Shown in pieces: positions 49,880 to 62,794 of a DNA stretch of 64,000 nucleotides. This DNA is from Hydra vulgaris (Eukaryota; Cnidaria; Hydrozoa; Anthoathecata; Hydridae), in assembly GCF_038396675.1 (NCBI RefSeq), contig NC_088921.1, positions 64,746,001-64,810,000 on the forward strand. The letters are read 5' to 3'. The notes beneath the pieces were generated by a model, which was not told the DNA's origin, ran no database searches, and was given only the letters and a program-made list of their open reading frames with translations. The position numbers and the translations under genes are program-made. Every line of letters starts with the position of its first letter. Position 1 is the stretch's first letter.

Positions 49880-50830
49880 GTTTTCATTTTACATATTTAA
49901 TATTTAAACATATTTAAATAGTAATATTTCCATTGTCTTCTGTTGGTTTTTGTATCATTTAGATGACTTTTAAGAAAATGTTCCATCGGATTGATTTTAA
50001 ATGAAATAATTTTAAGCAAAAGTGTACTTTTTTATAAGCATTTTGTTTTGAGAATTTTTGCTTTACTGGTGATTTATTTTTTATACAATTAAATTATACT
50101 TTTGTGTTAAAGTATATAAAAGACCTCTTTATATGCCAAACTTTAATTTAAAAGTTAAGGCTCTTTGTTCATTAATAGTCATAATTTATATTTCGAAGTA
50201 CTGTATTTTTGTTGTAGTATACAGGCCCGTAGGAACAAAAATTATATTTGGGGAAGGAGGGGGCAGTGTTGGATTAAGGGGCCCCGAAATAGTTTTAAGG
50301 ACAATTTTTTTTTATTTATTTTTTTGTCAATTTTTTCAAAATTATTTATTTTAAAAATTATTGAGGGGGGCATATGCCCCTGCAGCCCCCCTCAGTTGCT
50401 ACTGGACTGATATATATTCTATTGTTTTCTGTTTACAGAAGACTCTAGAATATATACTAGGATAAAAATATACATTTTGTACATATATTTTTAAATCGAC
50501 TAGGTTCGTGCCACAAAACACAGATTCCTATATTTAATAATTCTTTTAAATATCTTTAATAATTAATTTATAGAAGTTTTAATTTAACCCTATTAATAAT
50601 ACTATTTTTCTATTTTAGTAGCAATTTAAACGAATAACTAAAAATGATCTTTTAGTTTAATACATTTTACAAGAACATCCGCTTTGTTTTAAAAGGTATT
50701 TTTTTTTATTTAGAAAATACTTGTGTTATGTATAAAAGATTTCTGAAATGGTTGTAAAAATGGCCATTACAAACATACTGTAATATTAAAGCGCCCTTAA
50801 GCACGTCCAAAGAAGTTACTAATTTTAGCG
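49880..50830 (-). repeat. Diverged repeat copy 2
   Basis: This is the counterpart of 47210-48090 (see that entry). It contains an extra GC-rich insert at 50225-50405 (GGGGAAGGAGGGGGCAGTGT ... CAGCCCCCCTCAG), likely another small element. Confidence 0.45.
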
Positions 50831-50834
50831 TATG

Positions 50835-51470
50835 CAGTAGTGCATAAATTTTTAAAGTTGGTTCTATAATGTTTTAAAAACTTCTAAAATTAGCAGAAAA
50901 ACTCTAGAAGTTTTTAGAACAAAAAAAATAAATAAAGAACTTCTGTAAATACACATAAAAAATCCGGTAACTAAACGGTAAAAAAAATCTGAAATTAAAT
51001 ACAATCGTCAGTTTTATTATCGCTTTGAGTCATGTGGATTTATTCCATATAGTGTAAAGAGCGTTGATTTTGAACCATTATTTTTTAAACGTTGATCAAG
51101 TAAGTAATGACTTTATGTATGTTTGTTCAAAGCAATCAATGTTTTATTTATATTTTTGTTTGTTCATATCAGGAATACCTTATTTTTTATTGAAAATAAC
51201 CAATGTTCATAATGTAAATAGACAAAATCGTTTTGTCAAAATGTTATACTCTGACCGATATCACCAGATTACAGCCGGTCAAAAATGCCATATTTTTATT
51301 TTTGATTATAAAGTGAATCGCCAGTTTTAAGTTTTTATAATAATACTTTTACATTAATAAAAATTTAAATATACATAAATATATATTACTATAAATATCA
51401 ATTTCTCTTTTGACTAAAATGACAACATTTTGTGAAGTTTAATATTGAGGTTATGTGACACGACATGATG
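50835..51470. other. Non-coding region
   Basis: An 88-codon plus frame (51064-51330) has no recognised domain. I see nothing else. Confidence 0.4.
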
Positions 51471-51478
51471 GTTATAAC

Positions 51479-51609
51479 CAGTGCTTAAAGTGGAGAAAAA
51501 AAGTAACGGGATGGTAATGGTTATTATAAAAAGGTGACGGGATGGTTTATACTTTATAAAAAGGTGACGGGATAGCATCCCGCTGCATCCCGCCTCACTT
51601 CTAGCACTG
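51479..51609. mobile_element. 131-bp hAT MITE with 8-bp target duplication
   Basis: The ends are CAGTGCTTAAAGTGGAG and, on the complement, CAGTGCTAGAAGTGAGG. Exact flanking duplications GTTATAAC lie at 51471-51478 and 51610-51617. The interior repeats AAAAAGGTGACGGGATGG. Confidence 0.88.
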
Positions 51610-51696
51610 GTTATAACTGCATTCATTGTCACAAGGCAAATGCGATGTTGATTTTTTTGATTAATTTAATAACATTAGGAAAATAATGTTTAAACA

Positions 51697-52053
51697 ATGG
51701 CTAAACCCAAAAAAATAACTATTAAGACAAAATGGAAAACAGAGGATTTGAAAAAGACACTGTATTCTGTTTGAATCGGAAATTTTCAAGCACAATCGAG
51801 AGATTATATTATTTCAGGTACAACTCTCATAGACTAGTTATCGAAAATGGATAGGTCAACGAAATGTAAACTGGGTTGAAGGTGCAAAATTCCAAAAACA
51901 GCAGAAGGAGAGTTGAAACAAAGAATTTGTCGTCTTCGAAAAACAAGGTTTGGATTAACAAGAGAACAACTTAGAAAATATCCATTTGAGATTTGTGTTC
52001 AAAAAAATTTGCTACATCGCACTATGCATCGCTCAGCGGAAATAGGATTTTGA
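51697..52053 (+). pseudogene. Pogo-like transposase N-terminus, decayed
   Basis: The translation from the ATG at 51697 reads MAKPKKITIKTKWKTEDLKK, then after stops ISGTTLI, KTAEGELKQRICRLRKTRFG, LTREQLRKYPFEIC and HRTMHRSAE. A psq-type helix-turn-helix followed by 'GLT..QLRK.AFE' is the N-terminal layout of pogo/jerky-type DDE transposases. At least three stops are present and the catalytic domain is absent. Confidence 0.6.
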
Positions 52054-52119
52054 ACATATTTTTTAGTGATTTTTCATATTAAACTTTTTAAAACTTTTTT
52101 AAGGGTTTTTTCAAGGTTT

Positions 52120-52450
52120 TAAAAAACTCGCATTTTTGTTAAAATTCTTTCAAAGTATGTGATAAGTGTTAAATTTCTTTATTTTTTTATGCGAAATTAA
52201 AATTATGATATATTTAATTGAATGTAAAACTAGAAATAAAAAAAAAGTTTTTTGCATAGCATTTTTTTGCTGATTTTTTGATTTCTTAAACATTGATTGA
52301 GTTGAGCATTTGGTCACAGAGGTCACCTCGTTTTTTTTGAATAAAATATAGCTACTACGAATTGACTTTACTGCCATGCAAAAATATTCAGGGAACCTCT
52401 GTGACCTCATGCTCTAAAATCATTTTTACTACTGCGAGTTTTATTCAAAA
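52120..52450. mobile_element. Possible MITE with ACTCGCA / TGCGAGT ends
   Basis: AAAACTCGCATTTTTGTTAA on the left faces CTGCGAGTTTTATTCAAAA on the right. Inside, GGTCACAGAGGT (52311) and ACCTCTGTGACC (52396) form a second inverted pair. No target duplication is obvious. Confidence 0.45.
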
Positions 52451-52454
52451 ACCG

Positions 52455-53140
52455 ACTAAATTCTGTGAAGTAAATGAAAATTCTGTAGTTCATTAACATA
52501 CAGTTTTACCTTGCGTACAGTGGGACAGAGTTCACTTTTACAGGACAAAATTCATAACTAATTTAATATTAGAGCTATATTGACTAAAATTAGGATGAGT
52601 AATAATATGGTGTATGCGCTTCTTATGAAGATATTATTTTTTTAACTCGTTGCTATGGATACCTAATTTGGGCCTTGTTTTATTTTTTGCAAATTATTTT
52701 ACGAGTGTTATGTTCACCAAATTTTATATAAGTACTAATATGAGGTCGCGCTTTTTAAAACAGTAAATATGTTTTTTATTTAGTTGCTATGGATACCTAG
52801 TTTTGGTTAGTACCAGCTAAATTTTATTTGTAGAATATTTTTTATTTGTGCTATGTACACTATTTAGCACGTGTTTTATTATAAAATCCTCGTTTTGATA
52901 CTCACTCACGGAAAGCAAAACTTTTTTCAGTTTAATATGATTAACTAGTGTTATTACACGTTGCAAGGTAAACTTGGTTTCCTGTAAAAAAAAAATTATA
53001 TTCTAGCTTAGTTGAATCACCGAAAATCTTTGACAATATATGCTACAAGTAGTACAAGCTTAGTAAGTGGTAGGTCTATTTATTTTAAAAATAAAGAATA
53101 CTTATGTACAATATAATTCAGGCAAAGTTACAAAATAAAA
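52455..53140. other. Non-coding, diverged 130-bp tandem duplication
   Basis: CGTTGCTATGGATACCTAAT at about 52649 recurs as AGTTGCTATGGATACCTAGT at about 52782, with related flanks. No gene seen. Confidence 0.5.
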
Positions 53141-54535
53141 GAAGGCTTTTGTTTAAGAGTTGCACAACAATATCCAAAAGTTTTCTTTTTAGGGTGCTTA
53201 GGTGATCGTAAAGCACTGATTACTGGGTAGAATGAGCACATAAAACGCTGTAAAAGGTCTTTGAAATTTTTTAAAGTCTTTATTTCGTGCTTCTAAGGCC
53301 TCTTCACTCATCATCTCAATTGGCAACGCCATCTGATTTACAACCTGTCACCCTGTATCATGATTTTGTGCAAGCTCTGTGACATGTAGTACCAGCGACA
53401 AAGTTGCATTAATAGCTGTGCTGTTTCTGAGCAACGGTCTTTTAATTTATCGGAATCAATCATAAAAGCAGATGACAAAATACACAGCACAATATATATC
53501 CTTTTAATTAAACGCACATCAACATTGATAATTGCTGCTGTTTGTTCAGCATTTCTAAAGAAAGGTTGGGCAGTACTGCCTCTATTTGATGATCCAGAAC
53601 CACCAGATCTAGGGATATCAATCACCAGCCCAACTTCATTTCTGAACCTAGATTGAATTAAATTCTTTTTAGCTTTAAATTTTCTTTGCCTGCATCTGAC
53701 CTTGATACCCATTTCTTCATTTCAGCTTTATAGCTGACTTTTAACAAACACTCCATGATACGAATCCATGCATGAAGTGTTGACAAGCCATACTTCAATC
53801 CGGTCGGAATTAATGGCAAACAATTTTAAGTTGGTTCATTTGACTTAATGTTGAACCACAAACTGAGCAGCACTGATTTGAATTAGTAGCTCTAGATATC
53901 ATAGTAACATTAACTATGTGAAGTCAAGTTTTCATACTTAGACACTGCAGTTGTAGTGAAGTTTCCAATAGAATTATCAAGAAATTGATGCTCTGCATTC
54001 ATTACATCAGTTGTCTCCTTTAAAAACCTAAACCGCACAATTCGGCAGTACAACTTTGATAACGGATGTGGATTTCTCCAAACAATCTTCTCTACTCGAC
54101 CAGAGAATTCTGTCAATTCAAGTGGTACAAAGTAGGTAAAAAACAAACTCGCTCCTTGAACAAAGCTTCTGTTTTCCAGCTCATCAGGAACTTGTGTATA
54201 AATGTCTTTTCCAGAACTAGTCTTTCAAAAACAAACGAATTGATAAAATCATGTTGTACTTCCAACAGCCGCAGCACAGTATGATCTACCAATGCTTGGA
54301 AATTGATGTCTGCAGAGTATTCTGTTGCTTTCTATGATTTACAACTAGGCAAACACCTCTCATTTGCCTCGCTTACATCATTGTATGGTAGATATAAATT
54401 ACTTATTTTGCTTTTTGAATTATTTCTTAAGCACTGATATTGAGATTTGCTCATCTCATTATCTAACAAAAGAGTCAACGTTTCTTTAGATGTATTATCA
54501 GAATGATTTAGTTCAGCATCTTTCCCGGTGGGAAA
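53140..54535 (-). pseudogene. Decayed TE-type protein of unclassified family
   Basis: The minus-strand pieces, in order, are LLLDNEMSKSQYQCLRNN and NFQALVDHTVLRLLE (54.2-54.5 kb), then SSGKDIYTQ. Next come FFTYFVPLEL and KIVWRNPHPLSKLYCRIVRF (53910-54146), NEVGLVIDIPRSGGSGSSNR with LMQLCRWYYMSQSLHKIMIQ (53338-53712), and a shifted LPIEMMSEEALEARNKDF (about 53300). I have seen this module order in uncharacterised repeat-derived proteins of cnidarians and insects, but I cannot name the superfamily. Frames change at least four times. The 5' end abuts the 73-bp array. Confidence 0.5.
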
Positions 54536-54985
54536 TCGGCTAGCGAATGGCTAGCGATATTCGTAACGATTAAGACAGCGATTTGGCCACGAGGATCGAT
54601 AGCTTTTTAAGGTAGCGGATCGCTAGCTACAAGTCGTTACGATAAAGATAGCGATTTGGCCACGAGGATCGCTTGCTACAAAAAATTGCGACTAGCTAGC
54701 GACAAGTCGTTACGATAAAGACAGCGATTTAGCCACGAGGATCGCTACCTTTTTAAGCTAGCGGATCGCTAGCTACAAGTCGTTACGATAAAGATAGCGA
54801 TTTGGCCACGAGGATCGCTTGCTACAAAAAATTGCGACTAGCTAGCGACAAGTCGTTACGATAAAGACAGCGATTTGGCCACGAGGATCGCTAGCTTGAT
54901 AAGCTAGCGAATTGCTAGCTAAATAAGCTAGCGACCCGCTAGCTAATTAAGGTAGAGAATAGCTAGTGAAAACTCGTAACAATAA
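54524..54985. repeat. 73-bp tandem array with 146-bp higher-order period
   Basis: CGT(T/A)ACGAT starts at 54562, 54635, 54708, 54781 and 54854, exactly 73 bp apart. Two unit types alternate: one with TTTTTAA.GTAGCGGATCGCT, the other with GCTACAAAAAATTGCGACTA. Monomers contain AGCGATTTGGCCACGAGGAT. The array starts with CCCGGTGGG, like the ends of nearby MITEs, and decays after 54900 into GCTAGCGA repeats. Confidence 0.92.
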
Positions 54986-55344
54986 CTACACTTCTAGGCT
55001 AGAAAATATCGGTTAGGCTAGAAGATATTCCTGAAAAAAATCGCATGCTATATTTTTCAGGGGAATGAATTATAACCATTGAAATAAGATTGCATTTATA
55101 ACAAATTAAATACAAAATGTTAAAACTGGTTTCAATAAAAAATTATAAATGTTAAAGTCATTATAAAATGTTAAAAGAAAATGTATGAATTATTTTTAAA
55201 AAATAAAAAAAGCCATTAACAACTAAATGATTTTGCTTAAATTAAATTAATAATATTAAAAGTTATTTAAAAATATATATGAAGAATAAAATAACTAAAA
55301 AAAAAAAAAGATGAATAAATAATAAAACAAATTTAAAAAATAAT

Positions 55345-57130
55345 TTAACTGGAATCACTACACGAGTCAGTGTTTAATTTTCGAATTTTTCTAACAGGAC
55401 TGTTTAAATCATTTGTTAAAGAAGAATTTCTCTTTCTTGTTGCAAAATATCGATCTTTAGATTTTTTCAAGTGTTTCGCAATTAAGGTAGTCATACTGGA
55501 TTCAGTGGCAGTTGGAAATAAACAGTAAGCTGCATCAAAAATCAAACTTTCGACTGGTCCTATAAACCTACGCTTTTTATCTGCACCAGTTCGATTGATG
55601 CTGCAACATAGCTTGTCTGTTATGCAAGTTTTTAAAGCATTTTTTAAAAAGTCACTTACATTTTTCCCACCAATTTGCTTCATCTTTCTGCAAATGATAT
55701 CTTTATCATTAGAGTGAATTATTTTTTTTTCTAGTGAATCAAACTCTTCAACTGAATTTGCTGGTAAATAATCTATATTTATATTTTCGTTATTACCATG
55801 GTTAGTGTCTAAAAGTGAACGTATGGTACGCATTTCGGTTTCCAACCCACAAACTTTTCTGTACATGGCATTCACTATAAATTGAATGCCTTCAACAGTA
55901 TTGGGTTCAACGTTTGCTTTCAGAATAAAGTTATTTATTTGGTCTATCCCATTTTTTTGAGATGGCAAAGAAAAGGAAGAAGATGAATGCAATAGTGGTT
56001 GAATTTGTGAAACAGACTGCAACTCTGATGGAGACACTGTTTGTGTAACTGGTGAGTCATCTACTTGATCCATTGAGGCAGAGACAGACAGAAGGTTCTA
56101 AAACAAGATTAACAATGATTATAAATACTCTTAAATGATCTAAAAACTCTTTCACTATATTCTAATTATTTTATACTGATTCTTTCATTTAAAAATGGTA
56201 ACTAAAAAAACAACAAACAAACCATTCAAATGAAACCAAATAAAAATTCTTATTTTCACAAATGGGATAAAAAATTGTTAGAAATGTATACTGAATTGGA
56301 ATTGGGGAGCTTTGGTGGCTCCCACAACGGCCATGATGGTAAAGACGGTTCTTCAGAAAGGCTTTTTCTTTTCTCTTTCCGTTTTGTAGATTTATAGGAG
56401 TTCTCTTGTTTTTTTGATGTATTAAATTCAATTTCTACTTCTGATTCTGCAGTGAGAATATGCTACAAAACAAATAACTTTTTTAGTATTTGTACAACCA
56501 TAGTTTTATATGTACAATAAACGTATACTAAAATCTATATTATCAAGAAAGCCCACCAGAAATCAAAATAAATTTAGATCATAAAAATTAAAGTACCTAA
56601 ATTAAATATTCAACACATTATCTGCAATACTTAGTATATTGATTACAATATAAATAATTTATTAAATTGGTTTAAAAACACTCACATTCAATGGTGGAAT
56701 GCTCTGCCTTTTGGTTTGACCCACACGATCAATAAGTCTAAGGAGTCCGTTTTTAGGAGTAAAATTTTTGTTTACTACAAGTTTTTGAATTTTTTGAATA
56801 AGCAATTTCGTATCAATTCCAACTGAAACGTATAAAATAAATAAAAAATACAATTTTGTAAGATTAATTTACTTTTAAAAAATGTTACTACTGAAACACT
56901 TTTTGTTTTTTAATTCCAACAGGGTATAAAATACTTATCTGTAATATGCATGCCGCATTTATACCATCCTTATGCATTGCCTTTATTTGAAGGTCATCTT
57001 CCGTTAATGTTTGACCACGAGATCTCCAATCATCCATAGACCAATTTTTTAGTTTCTCTGACATTATTATGTCACAGTTTTTTAATTCCAGAACTTCACT
57101 GTCACAATACAAATATACAATATAATTCAT
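55345..57130 (-). CDS. DUF4806 protein, four exons, next to tnp2-like transposase
   Basis: My splice model on the minus strand is exons 57130-56935, 56822-56686, 56462-56292 and 56097-55345, giving 1257 nt and 418 aa with all phases matching. Donors are AA|GTATTT, AT|GTGAGT and CA|GTATAC; acceptors are TTTCAG, TTGTAG and TTTTAG. The protein starts MNYIVYLYCDSEVLELKNCD. The last exon holds a coiled stretch (VNAMYRKVCGLETEMRTIRS) and then LPANSVEEFDSLEKKII, MKQIGGKNVSDFLKNAL, INRTGADKKRRF and ATESSMTTLIAKHLKKSKDR, which is the DUF4806 pattern. It ends in a basic KRNSS..KIRK tail. The biochemical role of DUF4806 is unknown. Its position right after a transposase on the same strand suggests an accessory element protein. 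The spliced frame has no stop. Confidence 0.7.
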
Positions 57131-57327
57131 CTAAAATAAAACATTTGCAAAATGTAACATAAAAATTATACATTTATTATTTAGAAAAAAAACAGTTAAA
57201 ATAGTATAAAGACTTCAAATGAATTGATATATTTTTAAATCAACACAAAATTTTTTAAAAAATTAAAAAAAAACTAATCAAGTTCTGTAAATAAATTAAA
57301 ATTATAACCCATAGCAACTTTAAAACT

Positions 57328-59218
57328 TTAGTTTAATTTGCAGACCAATGGGATAATTAGAAAGTAGTTTTCCCTACAAATAATCATGATACGTTTTCGA
57401 ATGGGTCTAACATTATAAGCATGTGTGCGACTTTTCTGATAATATCCAATTCTAAGGACTTTTGATGAGTACGGAAATGTATAAAGTGGCTTCACATAAG
57501 ATAAAAGAATTCCAGATATATGTAAACAGTCAAGACTTGTACTAGTGCATAAAACAATGGAACCATCATCAATAACAAAAGCACAATCCGGCAGATCAGT
57601 AGAAATCTTTACAGTGTTCAAGTGATTATGAGTTACTGATCGAAGATCATTTTAAGCAAACAATTGCGTGTTGAAAAATGTTTCTACCTGTTTTAATTCG
57701 TCTTTTTAATAAACCCAACATATTTTCGAATTGAAATGCAGAAAATGAGTCCAAAGGTCCATATTTTACTACAAAAAAAGCTAGATGAATTAACACATGC
57801 ACATTATAGACCATAGATCTTTTGCTAAATAATATAGGCATAAATTCAACAAATTTTTTAACACACTCAGATGCAATAACATGATAAGCAACATATTCAT
57901 CAGAAGCCAAAACATACATCCTGAAGTGCAACATAATAAAATGGTCATAATACCGATCTGGCAATTTATCATGTAAGAGAAATGGTCCAAGATATAAAAC
58001 AAACTGTCGAAATTCAGAGGCTTTCCAGTTTTTAAAATTAACCAAAGAACTAAGTTTTCTGTGGAATTCTGATGGTAAATACTTCCTTATATCATCGATT
58101 TCAGCGGATAATTTACTCAGTAAATGTTGTGAAAGTCTACAAGATAAATGCAGAAAAGGTACTTTAGTGAAATAATATGTGCATAACTTTTTCACCACAC
58201 CTTGGAGTACCAGATGCATATATTCTGGAGGACATGACGATTGCAGTCCACTTAATTGAGGAATATTCAAAAGAGGTGAAGGACCATGCTGATTATTTTC
58301 TGATATACTTTTGTAACTTTCATCAGAACGTGGTGTACAATTCTGATCTGTAAAAATAATACGATCGTAACAATACTCACCTTTGATATTACAGTACCCA
58401 CATCCGTAGTATGCATTGTGATTAAAAATATTTTGAGCAAATGAACGTGCAGGGGTATCGCAGATAAAATCAACATCAGAAATAACCATTTGTTGTCCTT
58501 TCAAATCAAAAGGAACACTTAAAATTTGCAATTCATCAACCAGTTGTTTAAGATAAAAATTCAAATTTGGTTTTTCTACACCACAGTGCAATGCTACAGG
58601 AAGTGCACCAATATGATTATAATCCCTATATGACATTAGAATTGGCCAAAATGATAATTTAGAAGATTTAAAAACAGGCAAACCATCTAAATTAAAAACC
58701 AGTCGTAATTTTACTATGCCACTGTTGCCATCTTTATTTTTTAAACTTAATTGTAAATTACGATGGTCCATGCAATACAATAAATTGTCTTTGACGCCAA
58801 TATATGACATCAAATTTTTTTTTTCAATTCTTTTTACCCAATTTTTAGACTGGTTGTAGGTTATTGACTTTAAGTGTAGTAACAGATAATGGCAAAATTC
58901 ATCATAATTGATGTTTAATAACTTTAAAAGAGCTTCCATAGCATTTCTAGTCAGATTATATCTTAAATAAAAGTCCAAAAGCTTTTAATTTATGTCGTAG
59001 ATTTTTGATGTCATGCTAATGTCATTGTCCTTATCAGATGACTCATCTGAACTAATTACGTCGCTAGACTCAAATGAAATATCATTATTACAACTTGCAT
59101 CACATTCAAAATCATCAATTATTTTATTTTCAACTGCTTCAATGTTAGCATCTTCAATTAAAGATGCTCTAGCATTTTCAAAACTTTTTCGACGAGCTGT
59201 TCTTAACGACCTGATGAA
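57328..59218 (-). pseudogene. tnp2-like (CACTA-type) transposase, stop plus frameshift
   Basis: An exon starting after TTTTTAG at 59218 encodes RSLRTARRKSFENARAS and an acidic stretch, runs into an in-frame TAA near 58985, then continues in the same frame: LDFYLRYNLTRNAMEALLKL. Core motifs follow: LVFNLDGLPVFKSSKLSFWP, GALPVALHCGVEKPN, ISDVDFICDTPARSF, CGYCNIKGEY, SPLLNIPQLSGLQSSCPPEY, MHLVLQGVVKKL and FENMLGLLKRRIKTG. The frame shifts near 57647 and the C-terminus (KISTDLPDCAFVIDDGSIVL to VCKLN, stop 57328) follows. The DGLP..KSS..WP and MHLV.LGV.K motifs are those of animal tnp2-like transposases. The first exon is not visible, as TA repeats begin 80 bp upstream. Confidence 0.75.
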
Positions 59219-59284
59219 CTAAAAATGTAATTTTTATATTTGATAATGCTTTACATATATGTAAAGCAATATCAAAAGAATAGA

Positions 59285-59742
<458 letters not shown>

Positions 59743-59958
59743 ACATCATAAATATCCTATGAGATATAGAGTAAAATGGGTTAAAACTGAATAGCAAGGG
59801 AAACACTTATGGAATGGTAATTAATTTTCGTTAAAAATGAAAGCATTTTGAAAAAAAATGGCGAATATTAGGGTTTTTAATGGGATTTTTGACTTCGAAT
59901 TAGAGCACTCACAATGAACCACAGTGACCGCCAGGTTTGAAGTCTCCCCACATCAGAC

Positions 59959-60203
<245 letters not shown>

Positions 60204-60213
60204 ACGTTATAAA

Positions 60214-60922
60214 AAATACAAATAAAAGAAATATAATATGGTTTAATCCTCCTTTCAGTAAAAATATGGTAACAAAAATTGGACACCTTTCCTTAAACTT
60301 AATTGACTTACATTTTCCATTACATCATAAGCTCAACAAAATTTTCAACAGAAACACAATAAAAGTTAGTTACAGCTGCATGCCAAATATTCGATCTATT
60401 ATTAATTCACACAACCAACAAATTTTGCGCAACAAACTCACCACTAATGATAGAAGTTGCAACTGCATTAAGAAAACAGCATGCCCGTTAAATAACGAAT
60501 GTCTATCAAAAAACGTTGTATATAAAGCCACTTTATCATCAACTAATCCCAGTCTTACGGAAAAATCTTACATCGGTATCAGTGAAAACGCATTCAAGCT
60601 CAGATTTGCAAACCACCTTAAATCATTTAATGCAATCAGGTATAGAAATGATACAGAACTTTACAAAGAAATCTGGAAACACAAAGACGCAGGTAACATG
60701 CCTATAATTAAGTGGAACATAATTAAAAGATGCCAATCTTATAATCCATCTACAAAAAAGTGTAACCTTTGCATTAGTGAAAAATATTTTATTATGAATT
60801 TTGATAGTGGTTTACTACTTAATAAAAAAAGTGAATTGGTTTCTGCTTGTAGGCATAGGAAAAAATTTTACTTTCTAACTTTGATTCTGGCGATTAGCAA
60901 ATATCGGATCACGTACACTTGA
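60214..60922 (+). pseudogene. PLE C-terminal fragment with GIY-YIG endonuclease
   Basis: The open frame starts at the ATG 60266, but homology begins earlier (NIIWFNPPFSKN at about 60226), so the true N-terminus, including the RT, is missing. Residues of the 218-aa frame: LNKIFNRNTIKVSYSC (23-38), a Cys linker (C65, C67, C73, C79), the GIY-like VVYKATL (84-90), SYIG (101-104), the catalytic-type R113, and E131/E135 in TELYKEIWKH. The end reads LLNKKSELVSACRHRKKFYF. In full PLEs this endonuclease nicks the target to prime reverse transcription. Without the RT this copy cannot move itself. Confidence 0.8.
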
Positions 60923-60942
60923 CGTCAGATGCCGTTGCAACG

Positions 60943-61063
60943 CTAAATTTGTATTTTTTATAACGGTTTTTATTTTATATTTGTATAATATGGCTGATGA
61001 TTGCCAAATGGCATGAAACCTCAAGTTCCATTACAAAGTTGTATTTTCTCATTTAAAATATCT
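60943..61063 (+). repeat. PLE terminal repeat, right inverted copy
   Basis: Inverted partner of 60076-60203. It contains CTGATGATTGCCAAATGGCA followed by TGAAAC. Confidence 0.85.
60990..61031 (+). ncRNA. Hammerhead-like fold, weaker variant
   Basis: Stem I ATGG (60990-60993) pairs with CCAT (61028-61031). CTGATGA is at 60994-61000. Stem II TGCC/GGCA has an AAAT loop and a U-U next to the core. GAA is at 61015-61017. Stem III has only two pairs, AC (61018-61019) with GT (61025-61026). The cleavable base would be U61027, a less usual choice. The core is intact but the stems are weak. Confidence 0.5.
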
Positions 61064-61151
61064 TAATACTATTTGATCTATTTTTTTCAAAAAGATATTG
61101 ATCACTCTTAATCAGACAAGAGTTGTATTTCCAGCAATATACAACATTTAT

Positions 61152-61517
<366 letters not shown>

Positions 61518-61521
<4 letters not shown>

Positions 61522-61608
61522 TAGTAAAAAAACACTTATCTAACTTTTATCTTCGACTTGAAGTTCAAGTCGAAGATAAAAGTTAGATAAGTGTTTTTTA
61601 CTAATTTA
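61518..61608. repeat. Perfect cruciform: inverted PLE 3' ends
   Basis: Two 45-bp arms surround G61563. Each arm reads outward TTCAAGTC then GAAGATAAAAGTTAGATAAG and TGTTTTTTACTAATTT. The sequence after TC equals that following the hammerhead cleavage base at 17868/17869. Confidence 0.9.
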
Positions 61609-61800
<192 letters not shown>

Positions 61801-62234
61801 CCGGTTTTTACATCCATTTAAACAAACATGACATTCATTTAAAACAACCATGACATTTATTTGAAACATGGTGCCAACCAATTATAACAATCGCGATTTT
61901 CAATTAAAACATTAAACGCATGCGCAATCTCAACATTCTTATGCACAATTCTCTACAAGTTTTATTCATATATTTATTTATAAATTTATTTTTTATTAAT
62001 ATTATATTAATTTATTTTAATTTCATGGAATTTATTTTAAGTTTAAATGGATTTCATGTTTGTTTTAAATGGTGCAATACCATATTTTTTTACATGTTTT
62101 TTATACACATACTGTATTGGCAAAACAACCATGAAATTAATTAATTGAACATCAGTTCAATTAAAGCATGCATGATGACAACTAAAACAACCATGATTTC
62201 CTATTAAAATATTTAGCACATGTGGATATTAGAT

Positions 62235-62450
62235 TTTCATTAAAACATGCAGCGAAATTCTGTTTGCCAAAATACGCGAAAATTTGTTTTGAGAATGGCC
62301 GTTGATCAAAGGAAAGTTCAATCTGAAACTTTATTGCCGCAAAAAACTCAATCTGAATCTTCATGCCGCGAGATTCCGTTTCCCAAAACATGCAAGATCT
62401 TGTAGTAAATCTAGTCGTTAATCAAGGAAAAACTCAATCTGAAGCTTCAT
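62235..62450 (+). repeat. Tandem duplication at the transposase start
   Basis: GCGAAATTCTGTTTGCCAAA and later GCGAGATTCCGTTTCCCAAA each precede related runs ending TCAATCTGAA.CTT.AT. The second copy contains the used ATG, so the 5' coding end is duplicated with divergence. Confidence 0.6.
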
Positions 62451-62743
62451 CGATAACAGGAGTTAATCGAAACACAATACAACCCTTTTTAAGTAGGTAT
62501 GATCGAACGAATTCAACACGTCCTGGTTCTAGAGGTGGCGCTCGTCACGTTATTTATAAGGATGAGATTAGTAGAAGAATTAAAGAGCTTATAAACGATA
62601 ACATGACGACAACTATAATTGAAATTAAACATGCTTTAAATGTAAATATATCAATTAAAACTGTCTGGAGATGGGTGACCAATCTTGGACACATATATTA
62701 TATGTATATATCTATATCTATATATATATATATATATAGATAT

Positions 62744-62794
<51 letters not shown>

